Below are positions 32,780 to 41,366 of a stretch of DNA of 42,332 nt, in pieces (within the stretch, counting starts at the first letter, position 1; the number at the start of each line of letters is the position of its first letter). Both the position numbers and the translations under genes were made by a program. The stretch is from NCBI GenBank assembly GCA_009845995.1, contig VXYK01000005.1, positions 58,378-100,709 on the forward strand, written 5' to 3'. Below the pieces are notes generated by a model that saw only the letters and a program-made list of their open reading frames with translations, was not told where the DNA came from and searched no databases. Origin of the DNA: Acidimicrobiaceae bacterium (GTDB lineage: Bacteria; Actinomycetota; Acidimicrobiia; Acidimicrobiales; Aldehydirespiratoraceae).

Positions 32780-33655
32780 GTGAACCCACTCGCCAACATC
32801 CTGCGCCCCAGCCCCCGGGCAATCAGCTCCCCTGTCGCTCGCGCCGCGGTTTCCGACATGACCTATGAGGTCATCCCACTGAAGAGCCTGCCCGAGGCGA
32901 TTCAGCAGCTTCCCCCCAATGCTCGCGTCAGCGTCACAGCCTCCCCGGTCAAACCTCTGGAGGACACGCTCGACGTATGCGCCGAACTGCTTGACCTCGG
33001 TCACCGACCGATCCCGCATATCGCCGCTCGCAAGGTGACCGACGCGGCGCACCTGCGCTCGCTAGCAGCGCGCATCAAGCAACTGGAGCTCAGCGAGATC
33101 TTCTGCATCGCCGGCGATGCGCAAGACGCAGGCGAATATCCCGACGCAATGTCGCTTCTGCGACCCCTGCTCGACATCACCGCCGGTGACATTTCTGCTG
33201 TGGGTGTGTCCTCTTACCCCGACGGTCATGCCTTCATCGACGATTCAGACCTGCACCGAGCGTTGATCGACAAACAGGAGCTGTTTCAGGAGGCGGAAAT
33301 CAAAGGACACGCCTCCACGCAGATGTGTTTTTCAACTGACACGATCGTTTCTTGGTTGACCTCGCAGCGTGGGGAAGGTCTGACCATGCCGGTGCATCTT
33401 GGAGTCGCGGGCGTGGTGGACCGGGCAAAGCTAATTCGCATGGGTATGCGGCTCGGCGTGGGGGCCTCGCTGCGATACGTCCAAAAAAACAGGACCGGCC
33501 TGCTCAAGCTCTTCTCTTCGGTCGGCTACAACCCCAGCGATGTCATCGACCCGCTCGCCGACGAGTTCGACTCTTTGGGTATTGAGGGACTTCATATGTT
33601 CACCTTCAACCAGGTAGCCGCCACGCAGCGGTGGCAACAAGCCAAGCTCAGATAA
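32780..33655 (+). CDS. Methylenetetrahydrofolate reductase-like protein
   Basis: A 291-residue protein of the MetF-type TIM-barrel family. GTG start at 32780 is preceded by GGAG. Visible family-like strands include ARVSVTASPVKPLEDTLDVC, HIAARKVTDAAHLRSLAARI, IFCIAGDAQDAGEYPDA, ISAVGVSSYPDGH, STQMCFSTDTIVSWL and the C-terminal GLHMFTFNQVAATQRW. Family members interconvert methylene- and methyl-THF using flavin. In this context it might oxidise methyl-THF arising from corrinoid-dependent demethylation, or make methyl-THF for methionine. It differs enough from canonical MetF that the exact substrate is open. It lies 41 bp after fhs and 13 bp before the DUF1015 gene. Confidence 0.75.
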   Translation: MNPLANILRPSPRAISSPVARAAVSDMTYEVIPLKSLPEAIQQLPPNARVSVTASPVKPLEDTLDVCAELLDLGHRPIPHIAARKVTDAAHLRSLAARIKQLELSEIFCIAGDAQDAGEYPDAMSLLRPLLDITAGDISAVGVSSYPDGHAFIDDSDLHRALIDKQELFQEAEIKGHASTQMCFSTDTIVSWLTSQRGEGLTMPVHLGVAGVVDRAKLIRMGMRLGVGASLRYVQKNRTGLLKLFSSVGYNPSDVIDPLADEFDSLGIEGLHMFTFNQVAATQRWQQAKLR

Positions 33656-33668
33656 CGCCGGACCGCAT

Positions 33669-34925
33669 ATGAGTGCTCCGCTTCTCGCACCGTTCCGAGG
33701 CTGGCTCATCCGGCCCGAGTGGTCCAGTCGGGTGATCGCGGGAGCATACGATTCAAAAACGGCTGCACAGCGCCGCGCCATCGTCGAGCAGAACCCGCTC
33801 AGCTACCTTGGCGTGACGCGGTCCCATGAGGATCTGATCGAGGGTTGCTCAGACGCCGATCTGCTGAGTCTCAGCAGCGGGACTTTGGAACGGATCCTCA
33901 AAGCCGACGCGTTCACGCCCTCGGACCACGCCTCGTTTTTCGCATACCGCTTGAGTTCACCGGACAAAACCGCCGAGCACGCCTTCGATCAGATTGGCGT
34001 GGTCGGTGCTTTGGACATTGACGGACTGCGCGACGGGCGGGTGCTCACCCACGAGAACATTCGCCCTGAACGGGCATCTCTGATCACCGACCATCTCACC
34101 CATGTCGGCGCCACCTCATCTCCCATCTCGTTGACCCATGTCGCGGCACCAGAAATGCTCGAGATCGTCACCGCGGTGTCTCAGCGCACACCAGAGGTGG
34201 ATGTCGTGGTCGAGGGAGTCAGGAACCAGGTATGGACCTTCAGCACTTCAGAGACCGAGAGCATCCAGCCGTTCTTGGAAAATCCGGTTGTCTACGTGAC
34301 CGACGGTCATCATCGCTGTGCCGCCGCGCTGGCCGGCCGGTACGCGCACCCGAATCTGGTCCCTTTTTCACGCACACTCGCTGTGTTGTTCCCGCATGAC
34401 CAACTGCGAGTTGAGGCCTTTCATCGCCGAGCAGCCGACCGAGGAGTGCGCTCGACTCCGGAATTGGTCGACGCCCTTGGCACCGTGGGAACAGTCACTG
34501 CCGTCAGCGGTATCGATGGGGCCCGCCCCACGGCCAAGGGTGAGATCGGCGTCTATCACGACAGGTCGTGGTTCCGACTGGTCCTCGATCCTCTGGAGCG
34601 CCCCACAACTCTGGCTTCGCTCGACGTTGAGCGGCTGCGGCGCGACGTCATCGGCCATGTGCTGGGAGTGAACGAACTCGACGACAACAGCGGCGTCGAC
34701 TACGTGCCCAATCCTGCGGGCATAGCGGAGTTGGTGGCCCGTTGCGACGCTGATGGCCATGTCGGTCTGCTCGTGTATCCGACCGATATCAACGATCTCT
34801 TGGCGGTGGCAGCGGCTGGCGATCTCATGCCTCCGAAGTCAAGTTATCTGGACCCGAAACCACCCTCTGGGGTCTTCTTGCGCATCCTCGGAGTCGGCGC
34901 CACCGAACACCTCAATCCAAGCTGA
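33669..34925 (+). CDS. DUF1015 family protein
   Basis: A 418-residue protein of the DUF1015 family, whose function is not established. Signatures are the N-terminal LAPFRGWLI, AYDSKTAAQRRAIVEQNPLS, the VLTHENIRPERASLI block (126-140) and the diagnostic DGHHR at 212-216. Family members are often linked in genomes with serine/glycine or one-carbon genes. Here it follows fhs and the MetF-like gene with a 13-bp gap, which supports a role in the same pathway. No membrane segment or signal peptide. It is convergent with folD (28 bp between stops). Confidence 0.85.
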   Translation: MSAPLLAPFRGWLIRPEWSSRVIAGAYDSKTAAQRRAIVEQNPLSYLGVTRSHEDLIEGCSDADLLSLSSGTLERILKADAFTPSDHASFFAYRLSSPDKTAEHAFDQIGVVGALDIDGLRDGRVLTHENIRPERASLITDHLTHVGATSSPISLTHVAAPEMLEIVTAVSQRTPEVDVVVEGVRNQVWTFSTSETESIQPFLENPVVYVTDGHHRCAAALAGRYAHPNLVPFSRTLAVLFPHDQLRVEAFHRRAADRGVRSTPELVDALGTVGTVTAVSGIDGARPTAKGEIGVYHDRSWFRLVLDPLERPTTLASLDVERLRRDVIGHVLGVNELDDNSGVDYVPNPAGIAELVARCDADGHVGLLVYPTDINDLLAVAAAGDLMPPKSSYLDPKPPSGVFLRILGVGATEHLNPS

Positions 34926-34953
34926 GCCAACCAGAACCCGGATCTTGAGCAGC

Positions 34954-35844
34954 TCAGGGGGCGATTGAACCCATCATGCGGGCCGCTGCCAGAGTGTTCT
35001 TGAGCAGGCAGCCGATCGTCATTGGGCCGGTGCCTCCCGGCATTGGGGTGATTGCGCCCGCTATGTCTTGAACACTGTCGAAATCGACGTCGCCGACGAT
35101 GCCCGCTTCTGTGCGGGAGATGCCCACATCGACGACTGCCGCGCCGGGACTCACAAAATCTGCAGTCACCAACCGTGCCATGCCGGCCGCGGCGATGATG
35201 ATGTCGGCCTCTCGACACAGTCCGGCTAGATCGGCGGTTCGGCTGTGGGCGAGTGTCACGGTTGCGTCACAACCCTTGCGTCCCAGCAACAGCACCTGGG
35301 GCAAGCCGACCAGTGTGGAGCGCCCGATGACGACCGCTCGTTTGCCGCTGGTCTCGATTCCGTAACGCTCCAAGAGCTCCATCACTCCCAGCGGCGTGCA
35401 TGGAACGTGCCCCAAACGACCGCGGACTAGTCGGCCCATCGACCGTTCAGTCAAGCCGTCAACATCTTTTTCGGGTGGGATCAAGTCGAGCACCGCTTCG
35501 GCGTCGATGCCGACCGGAACAGGGAGCTGCACGAGGATCCCGTGGACCGACGGGTCAGCCGCCAGATCGCCGACCGCTTCTTCGACCTCGTCCTGCGTTG
35601 CGTCTTCGCCCAGCTCCACATGGCGCGACACCATCCCCGCTTCCTGGGCCTTGCGATGCTTGTTGCGAACATATATCTGGCTCGGTTTGTCGCTGCCCAC
35701 CAGCACGGTGGCAAGACAAACCTCGGGGTTTTGCAGCGAATCAATCTCTGCACGTATGGCCGCCACGATTTCGTCGCGCAGCAGATTTCCGTCCATGAGC
35801 ACAGCACCGCCAACAGTGCGCTCAAAATCATCGTAAGAAGCCAC
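34954..35844 (-). CDS. folD: Bifunctional methylenetetrahydrofolate dehydrogenase / methenyltetrahydrofolate cyclohydrolase
   Basis: FolD of up to 296 residues. It oxidises 5,10-methylene-THF to methenyl-THF with NADP+ (or NAD+) and hydrolyses this to 10-formyl-THF, linking the FAD-GcvT dehydrogenases to Fhs. Visible signatures are IYVRNKHRKAQEAG, which includes the catalytic Lys, HGILVQLPVP, PPEKDVDGL, CTPLGVMELLERYG, the dinucleotide-binding GRSTLVGLP and PMPGGTGPMTI. GTG start at 35844 is taken; ATG at 35796 (MDGNLLRDEI) would be closer to the usual family N-terminus. A weak copy of the operator motif (TCCG-N5-CGGGA, 35925-35938) lies upstream, too degenerate to trust. Confidence 0.95.
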   Translation of the reverse strand: MASYDDFERTVGGAVLMDGNLLRDEIVAAIRAEIDSLQNPEVCLATVLVGSDKPSQIYVRNKHRKAQEAGMVSRHVELGEDATQDEVEEAVGDLAADPSVHGILVQLPVPVGIDAEAVLDLIPPEKDVDGLTERSMGRLVRGRLGHVPCTPLGVMELLERYGIETSGKRAVVIGRSTLVGLPQVLLLGRKGCDATVTLAHSRTADLAGLCREADIIIAAAGMARLVTADFVSPGAAVVDVGISRTEAGIVGDVDFDSVQDIAGAITPMPGGTGPMTIGCLLKNTLAAARMMGSIAP

Positions 35845-35966
35845 GTCCGTAGGCTAGTCCGGCCACAAGATCACCCGCCCCCGCCAGCACAACATCTGTG
35901 AATTTGTCCACATCTCCGTGCCTGTCCGATTTTCGGGATGCGAACCGCGCATCGTAGGGTCAAGCC

Positions 35967-36881
35967 ATGAGCGAATACAGCCAAGAAACGGCCAATCCAA
36001 GCGCTGCGGGCAATGGTGACTCCCAAGTAGCAGACGAACATCGGTGGGTCCTGCTTGACGATCCGATACCCGGGGTCCGCAGGATCACTTTCAACCGAGC
36101 CAACAAGCGCAACTCACTGATCCACCCTTTGCGGGGCGCGATTCTCAGTGCGCTTCAAGACGGCGACGATGACGACGACATCAAGGTTTCGATCGTCAGG
36201 GGCGACGGCCCGTCCTTTTCTGCCGGATACGACCTCGCCGGCGGCAACACCGACTACGAATTGCCGTTTTTCACCGCTCAAGGTGAAGGGCAGTGGCCAC
36301 GCCATGTCACCGAGGGTTGGATGAGTATCTGGGACCTGGCCAAGCCGGTGATCGCTCAGGTTCACGGATACTGCCTGGCGGGCGGCAGCGAACTCGCAAC
36401 TTGCTGCGATCTCGTCTACGTAGCCGAAGACGCCCAGATGGGTTACCCCGCAACCCGTTTCGGCGTGCCTGACATGCACTTCCATGCCTGGTTCATGGGG
36501 ATGCGCAAGGCCATGGAAATGATGATCACCGGCGATTCAGTCAGTGGTCTCGAGGCAGTCGAGTACGGCTGGGCAAACAACGCGTTCCCTGCCGAGGACC
36601 TGTCGGCTGAAGTGCTGAAAGTTGCCGAGCGGATCACCCAGACCCCTACTGACGTGGTCCAACTCAACAAACGTGTGGTTCATCGCCAGATGGAGGTGAT
36701 GGGCCTTCGCACCGGTATCCGAGCCGGCACCGAGCTGTGCGCGCTGGGTGTGCACAGCGAATCAATGAAGCGATTCATTGGCAACATCAAGGAAAAGGGC
36801 CTGACTGCTGCACTCAGCGAGAGAGACGAGCCCTATGACGACTACCGGACCGCTTCGGACCAGCCCAAAGTGGCCGAATAA
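35967..36881 (+). CDS. Enoyl-CoA hydratase/isomerase (crotonase) family protein
   Basis: A 304-residue crotonase-fold protein. The CoA oxyanion-hole strands are FSAGYDLAGG and HGYCLAGGSELATCCDLVYV. The first catalytic Glu position is kept (GGSEL), but the second, normally Glu in a G-[IVL]-x-PE-type turn, appears as Asp in RFGVPDMHF, so hydratase activity should not be assumed. The C-terminal end contains KEKGLTAALSERDEPYDDYR, common in actinobacterial members. Substrate unknown. If the M24 protein does release acrylate from DMSP, an acrylyl-CoA hydratase-like role would be possible but is speculative. The gene is divergent from folD (122 bp). Confidence 0.82.
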   Translation: MSEYSQETANPSAAGNGDSQVADEHRWVLLDDPIPGVRRITFNRANKRNSLIHPLRGAILSALQDGDDDDDIKVSIVRGDGPSFSAGYDLAGGNTDYELPFFTAQGEGQWPRHVTEGWMSIWDLAKPVIAQVHGYCLAGGSELATCCDLVYVAEDAQMGYPATRFGVPDMHFHAWFMGMRKAMEMMITGDSVSGLEAVEYGWANNAFPAEDLSAEVLKVAERITQTPTDVVQLNKRVVHRQMEVMGLRTGIRAGTELCALGVHSESMKRFIGNIKEKGLTAALSERDEPYDDYRTASDQPKVAE

Positions 36882-36950
36882 CCACACTCAAGCAACTGCA
36901 CAGGACTAAACCGCGTGCGGGCAGGCTTGGACGGTAACCTCATGCGCCAT

Positions 36951-39587
36951 ATGGCTACGCTGCGACTTCCCGAAAAGCCAGATCTGGTCGGTCTGGAGAA
37001 AAAGTGGGATGCCGTATGGGATCGCACCGGTATCTACCATTTCGACCCCACCAAGTCGCGTGATGAAGTCTTCTCGATCGACACCCCGCCGCCGACGGTC
37101 AGCGGCTCGCTGCATGTGGGTCACGTCTTCAGCTATACCCACACAGACACCGTCGCCCGCTATCAACGCATGGCCGGCCGTGAGGTGTTCTATCCCATGG
37201 GTTGGGATGACAACGGTCTTCCCACTGAGCGGCGTGTGCAGAACTACTACGGCGTGGTGTGCGACCCGTCGCTGCCCTACGACGGTGATTTCAGCGTGCC
37301 CGCCGATGCCGGGAACCCGAAAGAGGTGTCGAAGCGCCGCCCGATCTCAATCAGTCGCCCCAACTTCATCGACCTGTGTCTGGAACTGACAGGCGAAGAC
37401 GAGAAGGTCTTCGAGCAATTGTTTCGGCACCTCGGTCTTTCGGTCGACTGGACCCGCACCTACACGACGATCAACGACCACTGCCGACGGGTCAGCCAAC
37501 TCGCCTTTCTCGACAACCTTGCTCGTGGAGAGGCATACCAGGTTGAGGCTCCTTCGCTTTGGGACGTCACTTTCCAAACCGCCGTGGCTCAAGCTGAGTT
37601 GGAAGACAAGGAAGTACCGGGCGCTTATCACAAACTTCGTTTCCCACGGTCCGACGGGGGCGAGCCAGTCTGGATCGACACCACCCGCCCAGAGTTGGTC
37701 CCCTCCTGCGTCGCCTTGGTTGCTCATCCAGACGACGAGCGTTACCAGCCTCTTTTCGACGGTGTCACAGTGCTGAGCCCAGTTTTTGGTGTTGAGCTTC
37801 CCGTGCGGCCGCACCATCTCGCGGATCCCACCAAGGGAACCGGTATCGCCATGATCTGCACGTTCGGTGACACCACCGACGTGACCTGGTGGCGAGAGCT
37901 TGATCTCCCGGTGCGCACGGTTGTCGGTCGTGACGGTCGTTTCGTGAACGAGACTCCCGATTGGTTGAGCTCGCCCGATGGCTCGGCGGCCTACCAGCGA
38001 CTCGCCGGCAAGCGAGTGAAGCAAGCACAGGAAGAGATCGTGCAGATTCTCGGCGAATCCGGGGATTTGGAGGGGACTCCCCGCCCCATCGTTCATCCCG
38101 TGAAGTTCTTCGAGAAGGGCGACAAACCGCTGGAGATCGTGTCAAGTCGTCAGTGGTATATCCGCAATGGCGGGCGCGACGCCGATCTTCGCGAGGCTCT
38201 GGTGGCTCGGGGCGATGAGATCAACTGGATACCGGACTACATGCAGGCCCGCTATTCGAACTGGATTGAGGGACTCAACGGAGATTGGCTGATCAGCCGG
38301 CAGCGCTTCTTCGGCGTGCCGCTGCCGCTGTGGTACCACCTCAATGCGCACGGAGAGACCCTTTGGGACCAGCCCATCTGTCCACGCGAGGATCAACTCC
38401 CGGTCGACCCGTCGACCGACGTGCCCGTTGGCTTCGAAGCGGGGCAGCGAGGTCAGCCGAACGGATTCATCGGCGAGGTCGACGTGATGGACACCTGGGC
38501 CACCTCCTCACTCACTCCCCAAATAGCGACCGGCTGGAGAACCGACGCCGAGCTTTACGCCTCCACATTTCCAATGGACGTTCGGCCACAGGCGCATGAC
38601 ATCATCCGCACCTGGTTGTTCTCCACCGTGGTTCGAGCTCATTTCGACGCGGACACTGCTCCTTGGCGAAACGCCGCGCTCTCGGGCTGGATCCTTGATC
38701 CGGACCGAAAGAAGATGTCCAAATCGAAGGGCAACGTGGTGGTGCCCACCGATCTGTTGGAGCAGTACGGCGCAGATGCTGTTCGCTACTGGGCCTCATC
38801 CGGTCGTCCCGGCACCGACACCGCTTTCGATCAGGGGCAGATGAAGATCGGGCGTCGCTTGGCAATCAAGCTGTTGAACGCTTCGAAGTTCACGCTCAGT
38901 TTCGGTGACCCGGGCACCAACGGCACGGATGTCCCCAATGCAGGCGACCATGATGCGAGCAAGGTCAACGAACCTCTCGACCGTTCAATGCTGGACCGGC
39001 TCGCTGATCTCGTCGACGATGCCACCGCGGCGTTCGAACGCTTCGACTACGCCAGGGCACTCGAACGCACCGAAGCGTTCTTCTGGTGGTTCACCGACAA
39101 CTATCTGGAGCTGGTGAAAGCCCGTGCCTACGGCGAATTCGGCCCGCAGCGCGCCGAGTCGGCTCGCCACGCGCTTCGTTTCGCCTTGTCGACGATCCAG
39201 CGGATGTTCGCTCCTTTCCTGCCGTTCGTTACCGAAGAGGTCTGGAGTTGGTGGCATGACGACTCGGTTCACGCCGCTGATTGGCCCAGAAGCGACAGCC
39301 TGCGCGCGGCTGCCGGCGGAATCGGCGCGACAACCAGCGGGGTGGCTGCTGATGCTCTCAGCGCTGTCCGCCGCAAGAAGTCTGAGAACAAACGTAAATT
39401 GCGCACAGCGGTTCTTTCGGCATCTTTTGCCGCCTCTGGCCCACACTTGGCAATGCTTGATCAGGTGATCGACGATGTGAAAGCTGCAGGCGTGATCCTT
39501 TCGGTTGCGCCCAGCACAGTCACCGACCAAATCGAGATCAGCGTCAGCGCGGACCTTGAGCTCCAAGACCCTCACTCCATTAGCTGA
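36951..39587 (+). CDS. valS: Valyl-tRNA synthetase
   Basis: A class I synthetase of about 878 residues from ATG at 36951; ATG at 36942 or GTG at 36915 are possible longer starts. The HIGH motif is HVGH (55-58, in PPTVSGSLHVGH). GWDDNGLPTERRVQNYYG is typical of the archaeal-like ValS found in actinobacteria. The CP1 editing region and KMSKS at 588-592 follow, then the anticodon-binding helices (PFLPFVTEEVWSWW). The C-terminal part is short, and I see no long coiled-coil arm of the E. coli type. It ends 19 bp before the convergent lipoprotein gene. Housekeeping function. Confidence 0.96.
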   Translation: MATLRLPEKPDLVGLEKKWDAVWDRTGIYHFDPTKSRDEVFSIDTPPPTVSGSLHVGHVFSYTHTDTVARYQRMAGREVFYPMGWDDNGLPTERRVQNYYGVVCDPSLPYDGDFSVPADAGNPKEVSKRRPISISRPNFIDLCLELTGEDEKVFEQLFRHLGLSVDWTRTYTTINDHCRRVSQLAFLDNLARGEAYQVEAPSLWDVTFQTAVAQAELEDKEVPGAYHKLRFPRSDGGEPVWIDTTRPELVPSCVALVAHPDDERYQPLFDGVTVLSPVFGVELPVRPHHLADPTKGTGIAMICTFGDTTDVTWWRELDLPVRTVVGRDGRFVNETPDWLSSPDGSAAYQRLAGKRVKQAQEEIVQILGESGDLEGTPRPIVHPVKFFEKGDKPLEIVSSRQWYIRNGGRDADLREALVARGDEINWIPDYMQARYSNWIEGLNGDWLISRQRFFGVPLPLWYHLNAHGETLWDQPICPREDQLPVDPSTDVPVGFEAGQRGQPNGFIGEVDVMDTWATSSLTPQIATGWRTDAELYASTFPMDVRPQAHDIIRTWLFSTVVRAHFDADTAPWRNAALSGWILDPDRKKMSKSKGNVVVPTDLLEQYGADAVRYWASSGRPGTDTAFDQGQMKIGRRLAIKLLNASKFTLSFGDPGTNGTDVPNAGDHDASKVNEPLDRSMLDRLADLVDDATAAFERFDYARALERTEAFFWWFTDNYLELVKARAYGEFGPQRAESARHALRFALSTIQRMFAPFLPFVTEEVWSWWHDDSVHAADWPRSDSLRAAAGGIGATTSGVAADALSAVRRKKSENKRKLRTAVLSASFAASGPHLAMLDQVIDDVKAAGVILSVAPSTVTDQIEISVSADLELQDPHSIS

Positions 39588-39605
39588 GCACATGGGCAGC
39601 GGGCG

Positions 39606-41366
39606 TTATTCGCAGATGAGGATTTCGTTAGGGACTGGTCCGAGCACGTCATAGTCTGGTGGCGGCAGACACTCTGGATTTTCTATAATCGGATTCATGG
39701 CTGGGTCTGGGGGTCCTCGGTCGGGCACAGTTCTGGGATCGTGGTCCAGCGGTCCTGGTTCACCTACCCAGATATGCGGATACACACCGGCGACTACTGT
39801 AAACTCAAAGCCATAGAAGGGAAAGTTTCCGTTGATTGTCGGTTGTCTTACTACTTGAAGATAGTCGGCTGGCCGCTGCCCCACGGATCCGAGATACAAC
39901 GCTGGCTCTATAATATCGTACACTCCGTTCTCTGTATCAGGTGCCATTAACAAATAGACACGTAAGTCTTCGATAGTCTGGTTCAAGATTTGATTTTTGA
40001 GGCTTGGATGAGAATTGGGTGCGTACACGGAAACATAAAACGGCTCTATGCGAAATAATCTATCTTCAGGAATATTGTGCTTTTCAGCTTCAAAGGCGAA
40101 CGATGGTACAAATTCTTTGAATTCTTCTTCCGTGAACAAGGCGTTCAAAATGGTTCCACCGTAACTGAATGCAAACGATCTTGAGATATCAACTTCGGTC
40201 GATAACTTAGCAGTGACGTTCAAATCAAAATCTGTTTTGTTGCCGCTACCTGTCCAGTTTTCGATTTCAAAAAAACCTCTCTCGCCAGGCTGCAGAGTCA
40301 AGGGAAACCTACCACTAACGGACTGCACGTTAGGATCATCCGTGGTGGCGGTAACAGTCACTTCACGAGCAAACAGCGTCTTAGAAAGATTACGCACCAA
40401 CCCGCGAACGGTACCCTTACGCACACGCACCGACTCAGGAATTACGACTACTTCGTCAATATCCTCTAAAGGAAAGTCCCAACCCAGATAACCCCAAAAA
40501 CCCAAAGGTTTTCCTCGGGGCCTTACAATTTGACGCGTGGTCCAAAATGGATTGCGTTGCTGAAAGTCATTAACTGCCGCTTGTCGTGTAGGGAACGGCC
40601 CTCCTGGGCCAACCTCACTAATGTGAACATATCTGCGCCCACCGGGTTGGTCGCAAGTGACCTCATTGATTACTCGATCGATAGCAATTTCATGCAGTTG
40701 GTCTTTTGTGATTTGCTCACCTTGGGACAAATGTCTCGCGTACATCGCTGCGAACGCCTGGGAATCATCACACAAATCAAGGATCTCATCGACCATACCT
40801 AGATATGGTGGCTCCGGAGGCATAATTCGCAACGCACCGGCCAAATCCCCATTCGGCAGTTCAACACCCCAAGCATCACCGGGGTCAGCAGCACCAGTTC
40901 TCCCAACTGGGCCGAACGGACCGTCACCGGATTCATCAGGTCCGGGTGCATCACCATCGGTCTTACCCCCAGAACCCGAATCCCCCTCGTTTCGATCGTC
41001 GTGGGACTCTTGGCGCTCCCCGTTTGGATCGTCAACAGAGCCTTGATTGTCCTCGGTATCACCATCCGCTCGCTCCCCGCCGTCAGAGCCAACCGAATCC
41101 TCGCCTTCGCTCGATTCGTTGTAACCTCTTGAATCATTTCTGGAGTCGACAGTCGTGGTGGCGGTTGTAGCTGCAGTTGTGGTTGTAGTCGTGTCGGACT
41201 GGTAGGAGTCCACCTGCGCGAACTCGCCTTTGTCCGGCCCCTGATTATCTGTTTGAACCGTGCTATCGGTATTTTGCTGACAAGCGGACACGAATAGCAC
41301 CAAACATAACCAACAGTACATTCGACATCGAACCCGAACACGCAAGCGGAACAATGGCCCGGTCAT
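39606..41366 (-). CDS. Putative lipoprotein of unknown function (586 aa)
   Basis: A lipoprotein signal is visible: Arg-rich start, hydrophobic YCWLCLVLFVSAC, lipobox Cys29. It is followed by about 120 residues of Thr-rich then Asp/Glu/Gly/Ser-rich spacer. The folded part begins near residue 160 and has no family I recognise. It includes QITKDQLHEIAIDRVINEVT, a region with beta-sandwich character (VTVTATTDDPNVQSVSGRFP, LQPGERGFFEIENW) and a YPHIWVGEPGPLD end. Base composition is lower in GC than the neighbouring valS gene (23 of 60 G+C at 40081-40140 against 39 of 60 at 39001-39060), which suggests recent transfer or relaxed selection. ATG start overlaps the upstream gene by 4 bp, so the two are coupled. 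Confidence 0.7.
   Translation of the reverse strand: MTGPLFRLRVRVRCRMYCWLCLVLFVSACQQNTDSTVQTDNQGPDKGEFAQVDSYQSDTTTTTTAATTATTTVDSRNDSRGYNESSEGEDSVGSDGGERADGDTEDNQGSVDDPNGERQESHDDRNEGDSGSGGKTDGDAPGPDESGDGPFGPVGRTGAADPGDAWGVELPNGDLAGALRIMPPEPPYLGMVDEILDLCDDSQAFAAMYARHLSQGEQITKDQLHEIAIDRVINEVTCDQPGGRRYVHISEVGPGGPFPTRQAAVNDFQQRNPFWTTRQIVRPRGKPLGFWGYLGWDFPLEDIDEVVVIPESVRVRKGTVRGLVRNLSKTLFAREVTVTATTDDPNVQSVSGRFPLTLQPGERGFFEIENWTGSGNKTDFDLNVTAKLSTEVDISRSFAFSYGGTILNALFTEEEFKEFVPSFAFEAEKHNIPEDRLFRIEPFYVSVYAPNSHPSLKNQILNQTIEDLRVYLLMAPDTENGVYDIIEPALYLGSVGQRPADYLQVVRQPTINGNFPFYGFEFTVVAGVYPHIWVGEPGPLDHDPRTVPDRGPPDPAMNPIIENPECLPPPDYDVLGPVPNEILICE

Noticed and set aside
31335..32822. 495-aa open frame on the minus strand
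   Set aside because: Antisense to fhs, which is unmistakable; Gly/Val/Arg-rich composition is typical of a shadow frame.
35923..35939. Fourth IclR operator between folD and the crotonase gene
   Set aside because: Only the TCCG-N5-CGGGA core resembles the motif and the outer positions do not match; too weak without a motif score.
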